Assembly (NCBI GenBank): GCA_034717695.1
Contig: JAYELS010000066.1
Coordinates: 44,163-108,162, forward strand
Source: NAT127 sp034717695
Lineage (GTDB): Bacteria; Pseudomonadota; Gammaproteobacteria; Pseudomonadales; Porticoccaceae
Direction of reading: 5' to 3'
Length of the DNA: 64,000 nucleotides
Notes under the pieces: model-generated
Databases searched by the model: none
What the model saw: only the letters and a program-made list of their open reading frames with translations
What the model was told of the DNA's origin: nothing
Position numbers and translations under genes: made by a program
Shown here: positions 7,040 to 16,417 of the stretch, piece by piece
Layout: every line of letters begins with the position of its first letter
Numbering within the stretch: the stretch's first letter is position 1

Positions 7040-10000
7040 ATGGCATTCACCGATCTGTTCATTCGCCGCCCCGTCCTCGCCATCGTCGTCAACCTGTTCC
7101 TGCTGCTGCTCGGCGCCATCGCCTTTGGGCAGCTGGAGGAGCGGGAGTACCCGAAGGTGGAGGACACCTCCCTCACGGTGTCGACCCTCTACCCGGGGGC
7201 CGAGGCGGACCAGGTGTTGAGCTACGTCACCACCCCCCTGCAGGAGGTGTTCGCAGCGGTGGAGGGGGTGGATTACCTCACCTCCTCGAGCGCCGACGGC
7301 ATCTCCGTGATCACCGTGCACCTGGAGCCCGGCTACGACGCCAACGAGGCCATGGCGGAGATGACCTCGGTGATCGCCCCGGTGAAGAACCTCTTTCCCG
7401 AGGCGGTGGAGTACCCCGAGATCACCAAGGACACCGCCGGCATCGGCGCCGGCATGTTCCTCCAGGCGTTCAGCGACAGCTACGACCTGCAGCAGCTCAC
7501 CGATTACATGGACAGGGTCATCAAGCCGGAGATCCTCACCCTGCCCGGGGTGGGGGGTGTCGCCACCTACGGCGCACGGGAGTACGCCATGCGCCTGTGG
7601 CTCGACCCGGTGCAGCTGGCGGCCTTCGATATCTCGGTGGAGGAATTTCACCGGGCGGTGACCCGGGGCAGTTTCCAGACCCCGGCGGGGGAGGTGGAGA
7701 GCGGGCGGGTGTTCACCAAGGTGAAGGCCGACACCGAGCTCGCCAGCGTCGAGGAGTTCGAGAACATCGTGATCCGCCAGGACGGCAATGGCCGGGTGCA
7801 GGTCAAGGACGTGGCCCGGGTCGAGCTGGGGGCCGCCGACACCTCCTCGTCGGTGTTCTTCAAGGGGGAGCGGGGGCTGTCCCTCGGGGTCAGCGCCGCC
7901 CCGGGGGTGAGCCCCCTGGAGATGTCCCGCCAGGTGCGGGCCAAGCTCGACGAGCTCGCGGCGGTGATCCCCGACGGGGTGTTCGTGGGGGTGAGCTTCG
8001 ATGCCGCCGAGTCCATCGAATCCTCCATGACCGAGGTCAACAAGACCATCCTCGAGGCCTCCATCATCGTCCTGATCGTGGTGTTCCTGTTCCTCGGCGA
8101 CGTGCGCTCGGTGATGATCCCGGTGGTGGCGATCCCTCTGTCCCTGTTCGGCAACATCTTCGTGATGTACGCCCTCGGTTACTCCATCAACCTGTTCACC
8201 CTGCTGTCCATGGTGCTCGCCATCGGCCTGGTGGTGGACGACGCCATCGTGGTGGTGGAGAACATCCACCGCCATATCGACGAGGGCATGAAGCCCTTCG
8301 ATGCCGCCCTGAAGGGCGCCCGGGAGATCGCCATGCCGGTGGTGTCCATGACCCTCACCCTGGCGGCGGTGTACGCGCCCATGGGCTTTCTCCAGGGCAT
8401 GTCCGGGGAGATCATCCGCGAGTTCGTCTTCACCCTCACCGGGGCGGTGATCCTGTCGGGGTTCGTCGCCCTCACCCTGTCGCCGATGATGAGCGCCAAG
8501 CTGCTCCGGGCCAACAACGCCAGCCGCTTTTCCCACTGGCTCGACGCCCGGTTCGCCGGCCTCCAGCAGCGCTACAAGGGGTTGTTGCAGCGCGCCATGA
8601 CGGAGCGCCCGGTGATCCTGGTGATGCTGGTGGTGATGCTCGCGGCGATCCCGCCCCTGGCGCTGTTGAGCAAATCCGAGCTGGTGCCCATCGAGGATAT
8701 CGGCTGGATCAACGCCATGTTCCACGTGCCCGCCACCGCCACCCTGGATTACATGGAGGAGGAATCGGCGGTGCTCGACGACATCATGTTCGCGGTGCCG
8801 GAGTACGGCGGCTATTCGTTCCGCTACCTCAACGTGTTCAACGACCGCTCGTCGATGATCGCCCTGCGCATCGTGCCCTGGAGCGAACGGGAGCGCAGCG
8901 CCCACGAGATATTCCCGGAGTTCTCCGCGGCCCTCGCCGATGTGCCGGGGCTGTTGCTGACGCCCTTCATCGTCAACCGGGTGCCCGGCTCCATGGGCGG
9001 GCTGCCGGTGCAGCTGGTGATCAAGACCACCCAGGACTACCCGCTCCTCGCCGAGCAGGCCGACCAACTGCTGGCGGAGGCCCTCGCCAGCGGTCTGTTC
9101 CTGGTGGGCATGACCGACCTGCGCTACGAAAAGCCCGAGCTGGAAGTCCGCATCGACCGGGACAAGGCCGCCCAGCTCGGGGTATCCATGGCGGATATCG
9201 GCACGGCCCTCACCACCCTTCTCGGGGAAAACGAGATCGGCCGCTTCAGCCTCCACGGCAGCAATTACAAGATCATTCCCCAGGCGGAGGATGCCGCCCG
9301 CGCCGACAAAAGCTGGCTCGATCACTACCACGTGCGCACCGGCGCCGGGGGCCAGGTGCCCCTGGGGACGCTGATCGATACCCAGCTGGTGACCAAGCCG
9401 AGCTTCCTCAACCAGTTCCAGCAGCAGAACGCCGCCACCCTGTCGTTCCTCCAGGCCCCCAACGTGAGCATGGGGGAGGCGGTGGACTTCCTCGACCGCA
9501 AGGCGGCGGAATTGCTGCCGGAGGGTTTCGTCGCCGATTACCACGGGGATTCCCGCAAGTTCAAGGAGGAGGGCGGCGCGCTGTACCTGGTGTTTGGCCT
9601 CGCCATCCTGTCCATCTACCTGGTGCTCGCCGCCCAGTTCGAGAGTTTTCGCGATCCCCTGGTGATCCTCACCTCGGTGCCCATGTCGGTGTGCGGGGCC
9701 CTGGTGTTCCTGGTGCTCGGTTTCGCCACCATGAACCTCTACACCCAGGTGGCGCTGATCACCCTGATCGGGCTTATCACCAAGCACGGGATTCTCATCG
9801 TCGAGTTCGCCAACAAGGTGCAGGCCCGGGGGCTGTCCCGCACCGAGGCCGCCATCGAGGCGGCCGCGGTGCGCCTGCGGCCGATCCTGATGACCACCGC
9901 CGCCATGGTGCTCGGGGTGGTGCCGCTGCTGCTCGCCTCCGGGGCCGGGGCCATCAGCCGCTTTCAGATCGGCCTGGTGATTGCCACCGGGGTGCTGGTG

Positions 10001-10099
10001 GGCACCGCCTGCACCCTGTTCGTGGTGCCGGTGATGTACAGCTACCTTGCCCGGGAGCACCGCGCCCCGGACAGTGCGGCGGAGCTCGCCAACGCCTGA
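7040..10099 (+). CDS. RND multidrug efflux pump, HAE1-type inner-membrane transporter
   Basis: A 1019-residue proton-driven exporter of the AcrB/MexB superfamily. TM1 is near residues 11-30. Two large periplasmic loops separate TM1/2 and TM7/8, and the proton-relay pair D400-D401 sits in TM4 (IGLVVDDAIVVVENIHRH). The second half repeats the helical bundle with a conserved LITKHGILIVEFAN segment. The ATG at 7040 gives the standard start MAFTDLFIRRPVLA. The closely spaced adaptor upstream and the P450 52 bases downstream suggest co-expression. The substrate range cannot be predicted. Confidence 0.95.
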   Translation: MAFTDLFIRRPVLAIVVNLFLLLLGAIAFGQLEEREYPKVEDTSLTVSTLYPGAEADQVLSYVTTPLQEVFAAVEGVDYLTSSSADGISVITVHLEPGYDANEAMAEMTSVIAPVKNLFPEAVEYPEITKDTAGIGAGMFLQAFSDSYDLQQLTDYMDRVIKPEILTLPGVGGVATYGAREYAMRLWLDPVQLAAFDISVEEFHRAVTRGSFQTPAGEVESGRVFTKVKADTELASVEEFENIVIRQDGNGRVQVKDVARVELGAADTSSSVFFKGERGLSLGVSAAPGVSPLEMSRQVRAKLDELAAVIPDGVFVGVSFDAAESIESSMTEVNKTILEASIIVLIVVFLFLGDVRSVMIPVVAIPLSLFGNIFVMYALGYSINLFTLLSMVLAIGLVVDDAIVVVENIHRHIDEGMKPFDAALKGAREIAMPVVSMTLTLAAVYAPMGFLQGMSGEIIREFVFTLTGAVILSGFVALTLSPMMSAKLLRANNASRFSHWLDARFAGLQQRYKGLLQRAMTERPVILVMLVVMLAAIPPLALLSKSELVPIEDIGWINAMFHVPATATLDYMEEESAVLDDIMFAVPEYGGYSFRYLNVFNDRSSMIALRIVPWSERERSAHEIFPEFSAALADVPGLLLTPFIVNRVPGSMGGLPVQLVIKTTQDYPLLAEQADQLLAEALASGLFLVGMTDLRYEKPELEVRIDRDKAAQLGVSMADIGTALTTLLGENEIGRFSLHGSNYKIIPQAEDAARADKSWLDHYHVRTGAGGQVPLGTLIDTQLVTKPSFLNQFQQQNAATLSFLQAPNVSMGEAVDFLDRKAAELLPEGFVADYHGDSRKFKEEGGALYLVFGLAILSIYLVLAAQFESFRDPLVILTSVPMSVCGALVFLVLGFATMNLYTQVALITLIGLITKHGILIVEFANKVQARGLSRTEAAIEAAAVRLRPILMTTAAMVLGVVPLLLASGAGAISRFQIGLVIATGVLVGTACTLFVVPVMYSYLAREHRAPDSAAELANA

Positions 10100-10151
10100 G
10101 GGGCATGCCCCGGGGCGTCACCATCCATCATCGACAGCGGAGGACGGCACA

Positions 10152-11351
10152 GTGGAGACAGGGGTGCTCAACCTCTTTGATCCGGCGTTGAAACAGGCTC
10201 CCCTGGTGGCGTTCCACCGGCTGGCGACGACGCCCCCCTTCGTGCAGCCGGTGTTTGGGGTGGACTCGCTGGTCATGGGGCGCTTCCGGGATGTGGAAAC
10301 CGGCTATGTGGATTACCAGCGGTTCTCGAGCGCAAAGCCCCGGATCCCCGGCCAGGAGGGCATCGACTATTTCAAGGGCAAGCCCATCATCAGCTTTGTC
10401 GACCCGCCGGAACACACCCGGCTGCGGCGCAACCTGGCGGCGAGCATGTCCCCGGCGGCGATCCGCGCCCTGGGGGACGATCTGGCCCGGCGCCTGGACG
10501 ACGCCCTCGACGGTCTCTACGGGGACCGGGAGGCCATGGGGACATTCGCCCATCCCCTGGCGGTGGACGTGGTGCTCGGCGATCTGCTCGGCCTGCCGGC
10601 GGAGGACTTCTCCCTCTTCGAGGATCTCACCCGGGAGATGTGCGACCTGGGCAAGCTCGGCCCCGGGGAGTCCCATCCCGCCAGCTACGACGCCGCCTGG
10701 GAAAGGGCCCAGGGCTATCTCGAAAACATCATCGCCGGCGCCCACGGCGGCATCGCCGGCAACAGGATCATCGCCACCCTGGTGGCCATGAACCGAGCGG
10801 ACGCGGCCCTCGACAGCGAGGAGCTGCTGCTCCAGCTGATGCCCCTGTGCGTCGCGGGCATTTCCCCCATCGCCTCCATGCTCGGCTCCGTGCTCCACAT
10901 GTTGGCCCGCCACCCCGACCAGTTCGCGGTGCTGAAGGCGCGCCCCGAGCTGGTGGACAACGCCCTGGAGGAAATCCTCCGCTTCGATCCCCCCAGTGTG
11001 TTCAGCCCCCGCTACGCCCGGGGCGATTTCCACTACGGGGGGGTGGACGTCCGGGACGGCATGCCGGTGTACCTGATGGTGGGGGCCATCGGCTTCGATC
11101 CAACGGTGTACAGCGAACCGCTGCGCTTTGATGTGAGCCGCCCGATCCCACCCCACGTGATATTCGCCAAGGGCCCCCACAGCTGCCTCGGCATGCACCT
11201 GGTGCGGCTGCTCGGCCGCCTCTTGCTCAAGCGTCTGGCGACCCGCTACCACAGCCTCGAACTGTGCAACCCCGGCGGCATCGTGCGCCACGGCGGCAGC
11301 CCCCAGGCCCGCGACCCGGAGGCGATCTTCCTGCGCCTTGCGCGCCGGTAG
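10152..11351 (+). CDS. Cytochrome P450 with atypical I-helix
   Basis: A 399-residue bacterial class P450. The GTG at 10152 is chosen because GGAGG lies eight bases upstream. Diagnostic motifs are the C-helix FVDPPEHTRLRR (about 82-93), ExxR at E274-R277 (EILR), and the heme loop FAKGPHSCLG with the proximal ligand C345. The I-helix reads VAGISPIAS (residues 234-242), so the usual acid-threonine pair that assists O2 scission is replaced by S238-P239. No ferredoxin or reductase gene is adjacent. It follows the RND pump by 52 bases and is convergent to the luciferase-like gene. Substrate unknown. Confidence 0.9.
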   Translation: METGVLNLFDPALKQAPLVAFHRLATTPPFVQPVFGVDSLVMGRFRDVETGYVDYQRFSSAKPRIPGQEGIDYFKGKPIISFVDPPEHTRLRRNLAASMSPAAIRALGDDLARRLDDALDGLYGDREAMGTFAHPLAVDVVLGDLLGLPAEDFSLFEDLTREMCDLGKLGPGESHPASYDAAWERAQGYLENIIAGAHGGIAGNRIIATLVAMNRADAALDSEELLLQLMPLCVAGISPIASMLGSVLHMLARHPDQFAVLKARPELVDNALEEILRFDPPSVFSPRYARGDFHYGGVDVRDGMPVYLMVGAIGFDPTVYSEPLRFDVSRPIPPHVIFAKGPHSCLGMHLVRLLGRLLLKRLATRYHSLELCNPGGIVRHGGSPQARDPEAIFLRLARR

Positions 11352-11361
11352 CCGAGAGCCC

Positions 11362-12267
11362 TCAGCCAGCGACGGCGGCCTTCATCGCCACCAACCCCTG
11401 GATATGGTCGTCGACACTGGAAAAGCCCTCGTTCATCGCCACCAGGGACAGGTGGGTGGCCCCCGCGGCGCGGAACAGCGCGGCCTGGCGATGCCAGTCG
11501 TCCGGGGTCTGGCGGAAATGGCTGATGCGGCACTCGATGCCGATGGCGTCGGGGTCGCGCCCGGCGGCGCGGGCCAGTTCCCGCATCCGCGCGAACAGCT
11601 CGGCCGGCTCCTCCTCGGTGCTGAGGGTGCGGGACATGCCGGGCTCGAGGTGCTTGAACAGGGGCATCCAGCCATCGCCGGTTTCCGCCACCCGGCGCAG
11701 CACCTGCTTGTTGGTGCCGCCGAACCAGAGGGGAATGGGGCGCCGCACGGGGAGGGGGTTCAGGCCCGCGTGGGGCACCCGGTGGAACTCGCCGTCAAAA
11801 TCCACCAGCGACTGCGTCCACAGGGCCCGCAGCAGGCGCACCTGCTCGTCGAGGCGCCTGCCGCGGCCGGCGAAGGGCACGCCGAGGGCGCTGTATTCCA
11901 CATCGTTCCAGCCGGTGCCGACCCCGAGGCGCAGCCGCCCGCCGCTCAGCACATCCACCTGGGCCGCCTGCTTGGCCACCAGCACTGTCTGGCGCTGGGG
12001 CAGCACCAGCACGCTGGTGACAAATTCGAGGCGCCGGGTGAGGCCCGCCAGGTAGCCGAACAGCACCAGGGGCTCGTGGAACATGTGCTGCTCCCGGTAG
12101 GGGCCCTTGAGGCGCTCGCGGTCGTAGTGGGCGCTGCTGGCGCCCACCACATGGTCGTAGGCCAGCAGGTGGTCGAAGCCGAGCTCCTCCACCGCCTGGG
12201 CAAAGGCGGCGATGGCGCCGGGGTCGCTGCCGATTTCGTTCTGGGGAAACACCACGCCGAGTTTCAT
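11362..12267 (-). CDS. LLM-class flavin-dependent oxidoreductase (luciferase-like)
   Basis: A 301-residue luciferase-like TIM-barrel protein resembling the TIGR03619 F420/flavin subfamily. Markers are the N-terminal MKLGVVFPQNE strand, the central LSGGRLRLGVGTGW motif after a VDV strand, and the IPLWFGGTNKQVLRR block. Such enzymes use reduced flavin or F420 to oxidise or reduce diverse substrates. No F420 biosynthesis gene is visible here, so the cofactor is uncertain. It converges on the P450 gene with a ten-base gap and is divergent from the first hybrid kinase. Confidence 0.9.
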   Translation of the reverse strand: MKLGVVFPQNEIGSDPGAIAAFAQAVEELGFDHLLAYDHVVGASSAHYDRERLKGPYREQHMFHEPLVLFGYLAGLTRRLEFVTSVLVLPQRQTVLVAKQAAQVDVLSGGRLRLGVGTGWNDVEYSALGVPFAGRGRRLDEQVRLLRALWTQSLVDFDGEFHRVPHAGLNPLPVRRPIPLWFGGTNKQVLRRVAETGDGWMPLFKHLEPGMSRTLSTEEEPAELFARMRELARAAGRDPDAIGIECRISHFRQTPDDWHRQAALFRAAGATHLSLVAMNEGFSSVDDHIQGLVAMKAAVAG

Positions 12268-12480
12268 GTTCGCTCCTGTGTCGGATTGTCGGCGCCGATT
12301 ATCCCGGATTGCGGCGCCCTCCGGTCTCCTATCCTTTGACGGCCGCGCCCCCGCCCCGGGGCTGCTGGCATTATCCCGGTCGTTCTGCTAGGTTCGACCA
12401 AGGGCTTGTGTGTTGCCCCGGGGCCTCGCCGTTGCGACGGGGCCGGAACACACCATCGCCTGTGTTGCGGAGATATGGGC

Positions 12481-15400
12481 ATGAACGATAACGACAGCCA
12501 GGGCCGCCCCGACGCCAGGCATCTGCTCGACAACCTCGCCGACATCCAGGGGCGGCTGCGCCGCCAGCTGGCGGACCCGGGGCTCGACGGGGGCCTCCGG
12601 GCCGATATCCTCGCCGCCCTAGGAGGCCCCTCGGCGGCGGTGCTGGACGCACTTCCCGCCCACGTGACCCTGCTCGATCACCGGGGTGCGATCGTCCAAG
12701 TCAACGCTGCGTGGCGGCGCTTTGCCGACCACAACGACGGACAGCTTTCCTGCTGCGGTCGGGGGACCGATTACCTGGCGGAATGCGACCGCGCCAGCGC
12801 CGAGGGCAGCCGGGAAGCGGCCGAGGCAGGGGAGGGCATCCGCGCCGTGCTGGCGGGGCGGCTTGGGCATTTCGAAATGGAATACCCCTACCATGGGCCC
12901 AACCAGCGCCGCTGGTTTACGATGCGGGTGAGCCCGCTGGTCACGGCGGATGGCACCGGCGCCCTGGTGATGCACATGGACGCCAGCGCCCGCATGTTGG
13001 CGGAGCAACAGGCCGAGCGCAACGCCCGCTACCTGGCGGCCATCGTCGATTTCGAGCGGCAACTGATCCATGTCGAGCAGGGTGTCGACGACCTGCTCGC
13101 CCGGGTGCCGGCCATCGCCGAGCGTCTGCTCGACGGCGACGGGGCTGCGATGTTCTCCCTCAAGGGGGATGAATTTGCCTGCTGCGCCGCCTCCGGCATC
13201 GCCGCCGCCATGGTGGGCCGGCGCCTGTCCCTCGACCTCAGCCTCTGCGGCAAGGCCGCCCGCACCCGTGCCGTGCAGCTCTCCCTCGACGCCGGCCGCG
13301 ACCAGCGGGTGAGCCGGGAGGTGTTCGAGTCCATCCACGCCAGCTCCCTGCTCGCCGCCCCCATCGTCATCGGCGACCAGGTGGTGGGGGTGATCAAGGT
13401 GATGGCCCGGGAGCGCAACCGCTTCGGGGAGGCGGATGTCAGCACCCTCGAACTGATGGCCTCGTCCCTCGCCAATATCCTCCTCAGGGAATACAACGCC
13501 GACCGGTTGCGGGCCTCGGAGCAGCAGTACCGCCTGCTGTTCGACAACAATCCCCAGCCCCTCTGGGTCTACGATCTGGAGACCCTGGCCTTTCTCGCCG
13601 TCAACGATGCCGCCATCGAGCACTACGGCTACAGCCGCGAGGAATTCCTGGGGATGACCATCGCCGATATCCGCCCGGCGGAAGACGTGCCCCGCCTGCT
13701 GGCCAATATCGCCGAGGTGGAGGACGGAGTGGACGACGCCGGTGTCTGGCGCCACCGCAAGAAGGACGGCACCCTGATCGAGGTGGAGATCGTCTCCCAC
13801 GCCATGGCCCTCGATGGCCGCCCGGCGGAGATGGTGATGGCCACCGATGTGTCCGCCCGGCGCCAGGCGGAGCGGGACCTGCACCGGGTCCACCGCGCCC
13901 AGCAGATGCTGAGCCAGTGCAACGGGGTGCTGGTGCGCGCCAGCGACGAGGCGACCCTGCTCCGGGACATCACCGCCATCGCCATCGGTACCGGCGGCTA
14001 TCACTCCGCCTGGGTGGGCTACGCCGAGGACGGCCCCGACAAGCCGATCCGGGTGGCCATCCATTCCGCCGCCGACGACAGCCAGGTATTCCTGCGGGAC
14101 ATGCCCCTCAGCTGGGACGAGAACCGCCCCGAGGGCCAGGGCATGTCCGGACGCACCATCCGCGAGGGGGTGGCCCAGGTGTGCGAGGACCTCGCCCAGG
14201 CGCCCGGGTCTCCCGCCGGGGTGAGCCGGGCGGCGACCCTCGGGGTGCGCAGCCTGCTCAGCCTGCCCCTGCGCAACCGCGAGCGCACCTTCGGGGTGCT
14301 GGCGCTGTATTCCGCCATCCCGGGGGAATTCCCCGCCGAGGAGATCAGCCTCTGCCAGGAATTGGCGGACAACCTGGCCTTCGGCATCGAGCACCTGCGG
14401 GAGATCCAGGAGCGGGCGCAGCTTGAGGCCGCGGTGTTCAAGGTGGCATCGAGCGTATCCACCGCCACCGGGCCCGCGTTTTTCCAGGAACTCACCGCCA
14501 GTATCGCCGATACCCTCGGCGCCGATGCCTGTGTCATTTCCCGCCTGCTCCCGGGGGGCGAGGGGGAGCTGCGGACCCTCGCCGGTATCTACCGGGGCAA
14601 CCCCCTGCCCCCCCTCGAGTACCGCCTGGGTGGCACCCCCTGCGAGCACCTGGTGGATCACCCGGAGTGGGTGATTCCCTCCCGGGTGAGGGATCTGTAT
14701 CCCGATTACCCGGCCCTGGCGCGGATGAACGCCGAGGCCTACGTGGGGTTGCGTCTCGAGGACAACGCCGGGCAGCTGATCGGGGTCATATTCGTGGCCT
14801 ACTGTCAGGCCCTCGGCAACCGGGATTTCGTGGTGTCGGTGTTGCGCATCTTCGCCGCCCGGGCGATGGCGGAGCTGGCGCGCATGGATGCCGACACCCA
14901 TATCCGCGAGCAGGCCTCGCTGCTGGACAAGGCCCGCGACGCCATCCTGGTGCGGGATCTCGACTACCGTATCAGCTACTGGAACAAGGGTGCCGAGGCC
15001 CTCCACGGCTGGCGCGCCGACGAGGTGCTCGGCAACCTCTACGGCGCCGGCATCGAGGGCGAGGCCCGGCGTGAGCTGGAGGCGGCCAACGCCCGGGTGC
15101 TGGCGCAAGGGGAATGGCGCGGCCAGCTGCACCAGAAGCGCAACGATGGCCGCGCCATCACCGTTGAGGCCCACTGGACCCTGGTGCGGGACGACGCTGG
15201 CGAGCCCCGCTCGGTGCTGTGCATCCACTCCGATATCAGCGAGCGGCTGGCCCTGGAGGAGCAGCTGCGCCAGTCCCAGCGCCTCGAATCCCTCGGCCAG
15301 CTCACCGGCGGGGTTGCCCACGATTTCAACAACCTGCTGACGGTGATCCTCGGCAATGCCGAATTGCTGGCGGAGGAGCTGGCGGACGACCGCCGCCTCG

Positions 15401-16416
15401 GCAAGCTGGCGGAGATGATCCGCAACGCCTCGGAGCGGGGCGCCGACCTCACCCAGCGCCTGCTGGCGGTGGCCCGGCGTCAGGCCCTTGAGCCCAGCGA
15501 CGTGGCCATGGGTGAGCTGCTGGCGGATATGGGTGGGCTGTTGCGCCGCACCCTCCACGAGAATATCGAGATCGACCTGCGGGTCGCCCCCGACACCTGG
15601 AAGGCCATCGCCGACCCCGGCCAGCTCGAAGGGGCCGTGCTCAACCTCTGCATCAATGCCCGCGACGCCATGCCGGCGGGCGGCCTGTTGACCCTCGAAA
15701 CCGCCAATCGGGTGCTCGATGCCGACTACTGCGCGCGCCACGGGGATCTCGCCCCGGGGCCCTATGTGATGATCGCGGTATCCGATACCGGTGTGGGGGT
15801 CCCGGCGGAGAACCTGGCGCGGATCTTCGATCCGTTCTTCACCACCAAGGAAAAGGGCAAGGGGACGGGCCTCGGCCTCAGCATGGTGTACGGGTTCGTC
15901 AAGCAAAGCCGCGGCCACGTCAGTGTCTACTCCGAGGTGGGGGTGGGCACCACGGTGAAGATCTACCTGCCCCGTGCCGGCGGCCCCGGGTCCGTCGCGG
16001 TGGAGGCCGAGCCCCGCGCCATACCACAGGTGGACCCGGCGGAGATCAGCATCCTGCTGGTGGAGGACGATGAGATGGTGCGGGCCTTCGCCAGCCAGAT
16101 GTTGCTGGCCAGCGGCTACCGGGTGCTGGTGGCGGACAATGGTCCGGCGGCCCTGGAGGTGCTGCGCAGCGATGCCAGGGTGGACCTGCTGTTCACCGAC
16201 GTGATCATGCCCGGGGGGCTCAACGGCCCGCAGCTGGCGGAGCAGGCCCTCGCCCTGCGGCCCGGGCTTCGGGTATTGTTCACCTCCGGCTACACCGAGA
16301 ACGCCATCGCCCGCCAGGGCCAGCTCGATCCCGGTATCCCCCTCCTCAACAAGCCCTATCGCCAGGGAGAACTGATGGCCAAGATCCACCTCGCCCTCGG
16401 CCGGGATCGCCACTGA
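12481..16416 (+). CDS. Hybrid sensor histidine kinase, PAS/GAF-rich, soluble
   Basis: A 1311-residue cytoplasmic hybrid kinase with no transmembrane segment. Approximate order: PAS-like 53-165, GAF 183-340, PAS 346-465, GAF 470-650, GAF 650-805, PAS 807-922, HisKA with phospho-acceptor H947 (GGVAHDFNNLL), HATPase 1055-1170 and a C-terminal receiver 1190-1310 with D1240 (FTDVIMPGG). The second of two close ATGs (12481) is preferred because GGAG lies eight bases before it. The next kinase gene begins one base after its stop. The HDFNN kinase plus receiver is the common orphan hybrid type. The input signal is unknown. Confidence 0.92.
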   Translation: MNDNDSQGRPDARHLLDNLADIQGRLRRQLADPGLDGGLRADILAALGGPSAAVLDALPAHVTLLDHRGAIVQVNAAWRRFADHNDGQLSCCGRGTDYLAECDRASAEGSREAAEAGEGIRAVLAGRLGHFEMEYPYHGPNQRRWFTMRVSPLVTADGTGALVMHMDASARMLAEQQAERNARYLAAIVDFERQLIHVEQGVDDLLARVPAIAERLLDGDGAAMFSLKGDEFACCAASGIAAAMVGRRLSLDLSLCGKAARTRAVQLSLDAGRDQRVSREVFESIHASSLLAAPIVIGDQVVGVIKVMARERNRFGEADVSTLELMASSLANILLREYNADRLRASEQQYRLLFDNNPQPLWVYDLETLAFLAVNDAAIEHYGYSREEFLGMTIADIRPAEDVPRLLANIAEVEDGVDDAGVWRHRKKDGTLIEVEIVSHAMALDGRPAEMVMATDVSARRQAERDLHRVHRAQQMLSQCNGVLVRASDEATLLRDITAIAIGTGGYHSAWVGYAEDGPDKPIRVAIHSAADDSQVFLRDMPLSWDENRPEGQGMSGRTIREGVAQVCEDLAQAPGSPAGVSRAATLGVRSLLSLPLRNRERTFGVLALYSAIPGEFPAEEISLCQELADNLAFGIEHLREIQERAQLEAAVFKVASSVSTATGPAFFQELTASIADTLGADACVISRLLPGGEGELRTLAGIYRGNPLPPLEYRLGGTPCEHLVDHPEWVIPSRVRDLYPDYPALARMNAEAYVGLRLEDNAGQLIGVIFVAYCQALGNRDFVVSVLRIFAARAMAELARMDADTHIREQASLLDKARDAILVRDLDYRISYWNKGAEALHGWRADEVLGNLYGAGIEGEARRELEAANARVLAQGEWRGQLHQKRNDGRAITVEAHWTLVRDDAGEPRSVLCIHSDISERLALEEQLRQSQRLESLGQLTGGVAHDFNNLLTVILGNAELLAEELADDRRLGKLAEMIRNASERGADLTQRLLAVARRQALEPSDVAMGELLADMGGLLRRTLHENIEIDLRVAPDTWKAIADPGQLEGAVLNLCINARDAMPAGGLLTLETANRVLDADYCARHGDLAPGPYVMIAVSDTGVGVPAENLARIFDPFFTTKEKGKGTGLGLSMVYGFVKQSRGHVSVYSEVGVGTTVKIYLPRAGGPGSVAVEAEPRAIPQVDPAEISILLVEDDEMVRAFASQMLLASGYRVLVADNGPAALEVLRSDARVDLLFTDVIMPGGLNGPQLAEQALALRPGLRVLFTSGYTENAIARQGQLDPGIPLLNKPYRQGELMAKIHLALGRDRH

Positions 16417-16417
16417 C

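Noticed and set aside
6863..10060. 1065-codon minus-strand frame opposite the RND pump
   Set aside because: The pump frame has all expected motifs; the reverse frame is His/Gly-rich and without domains.
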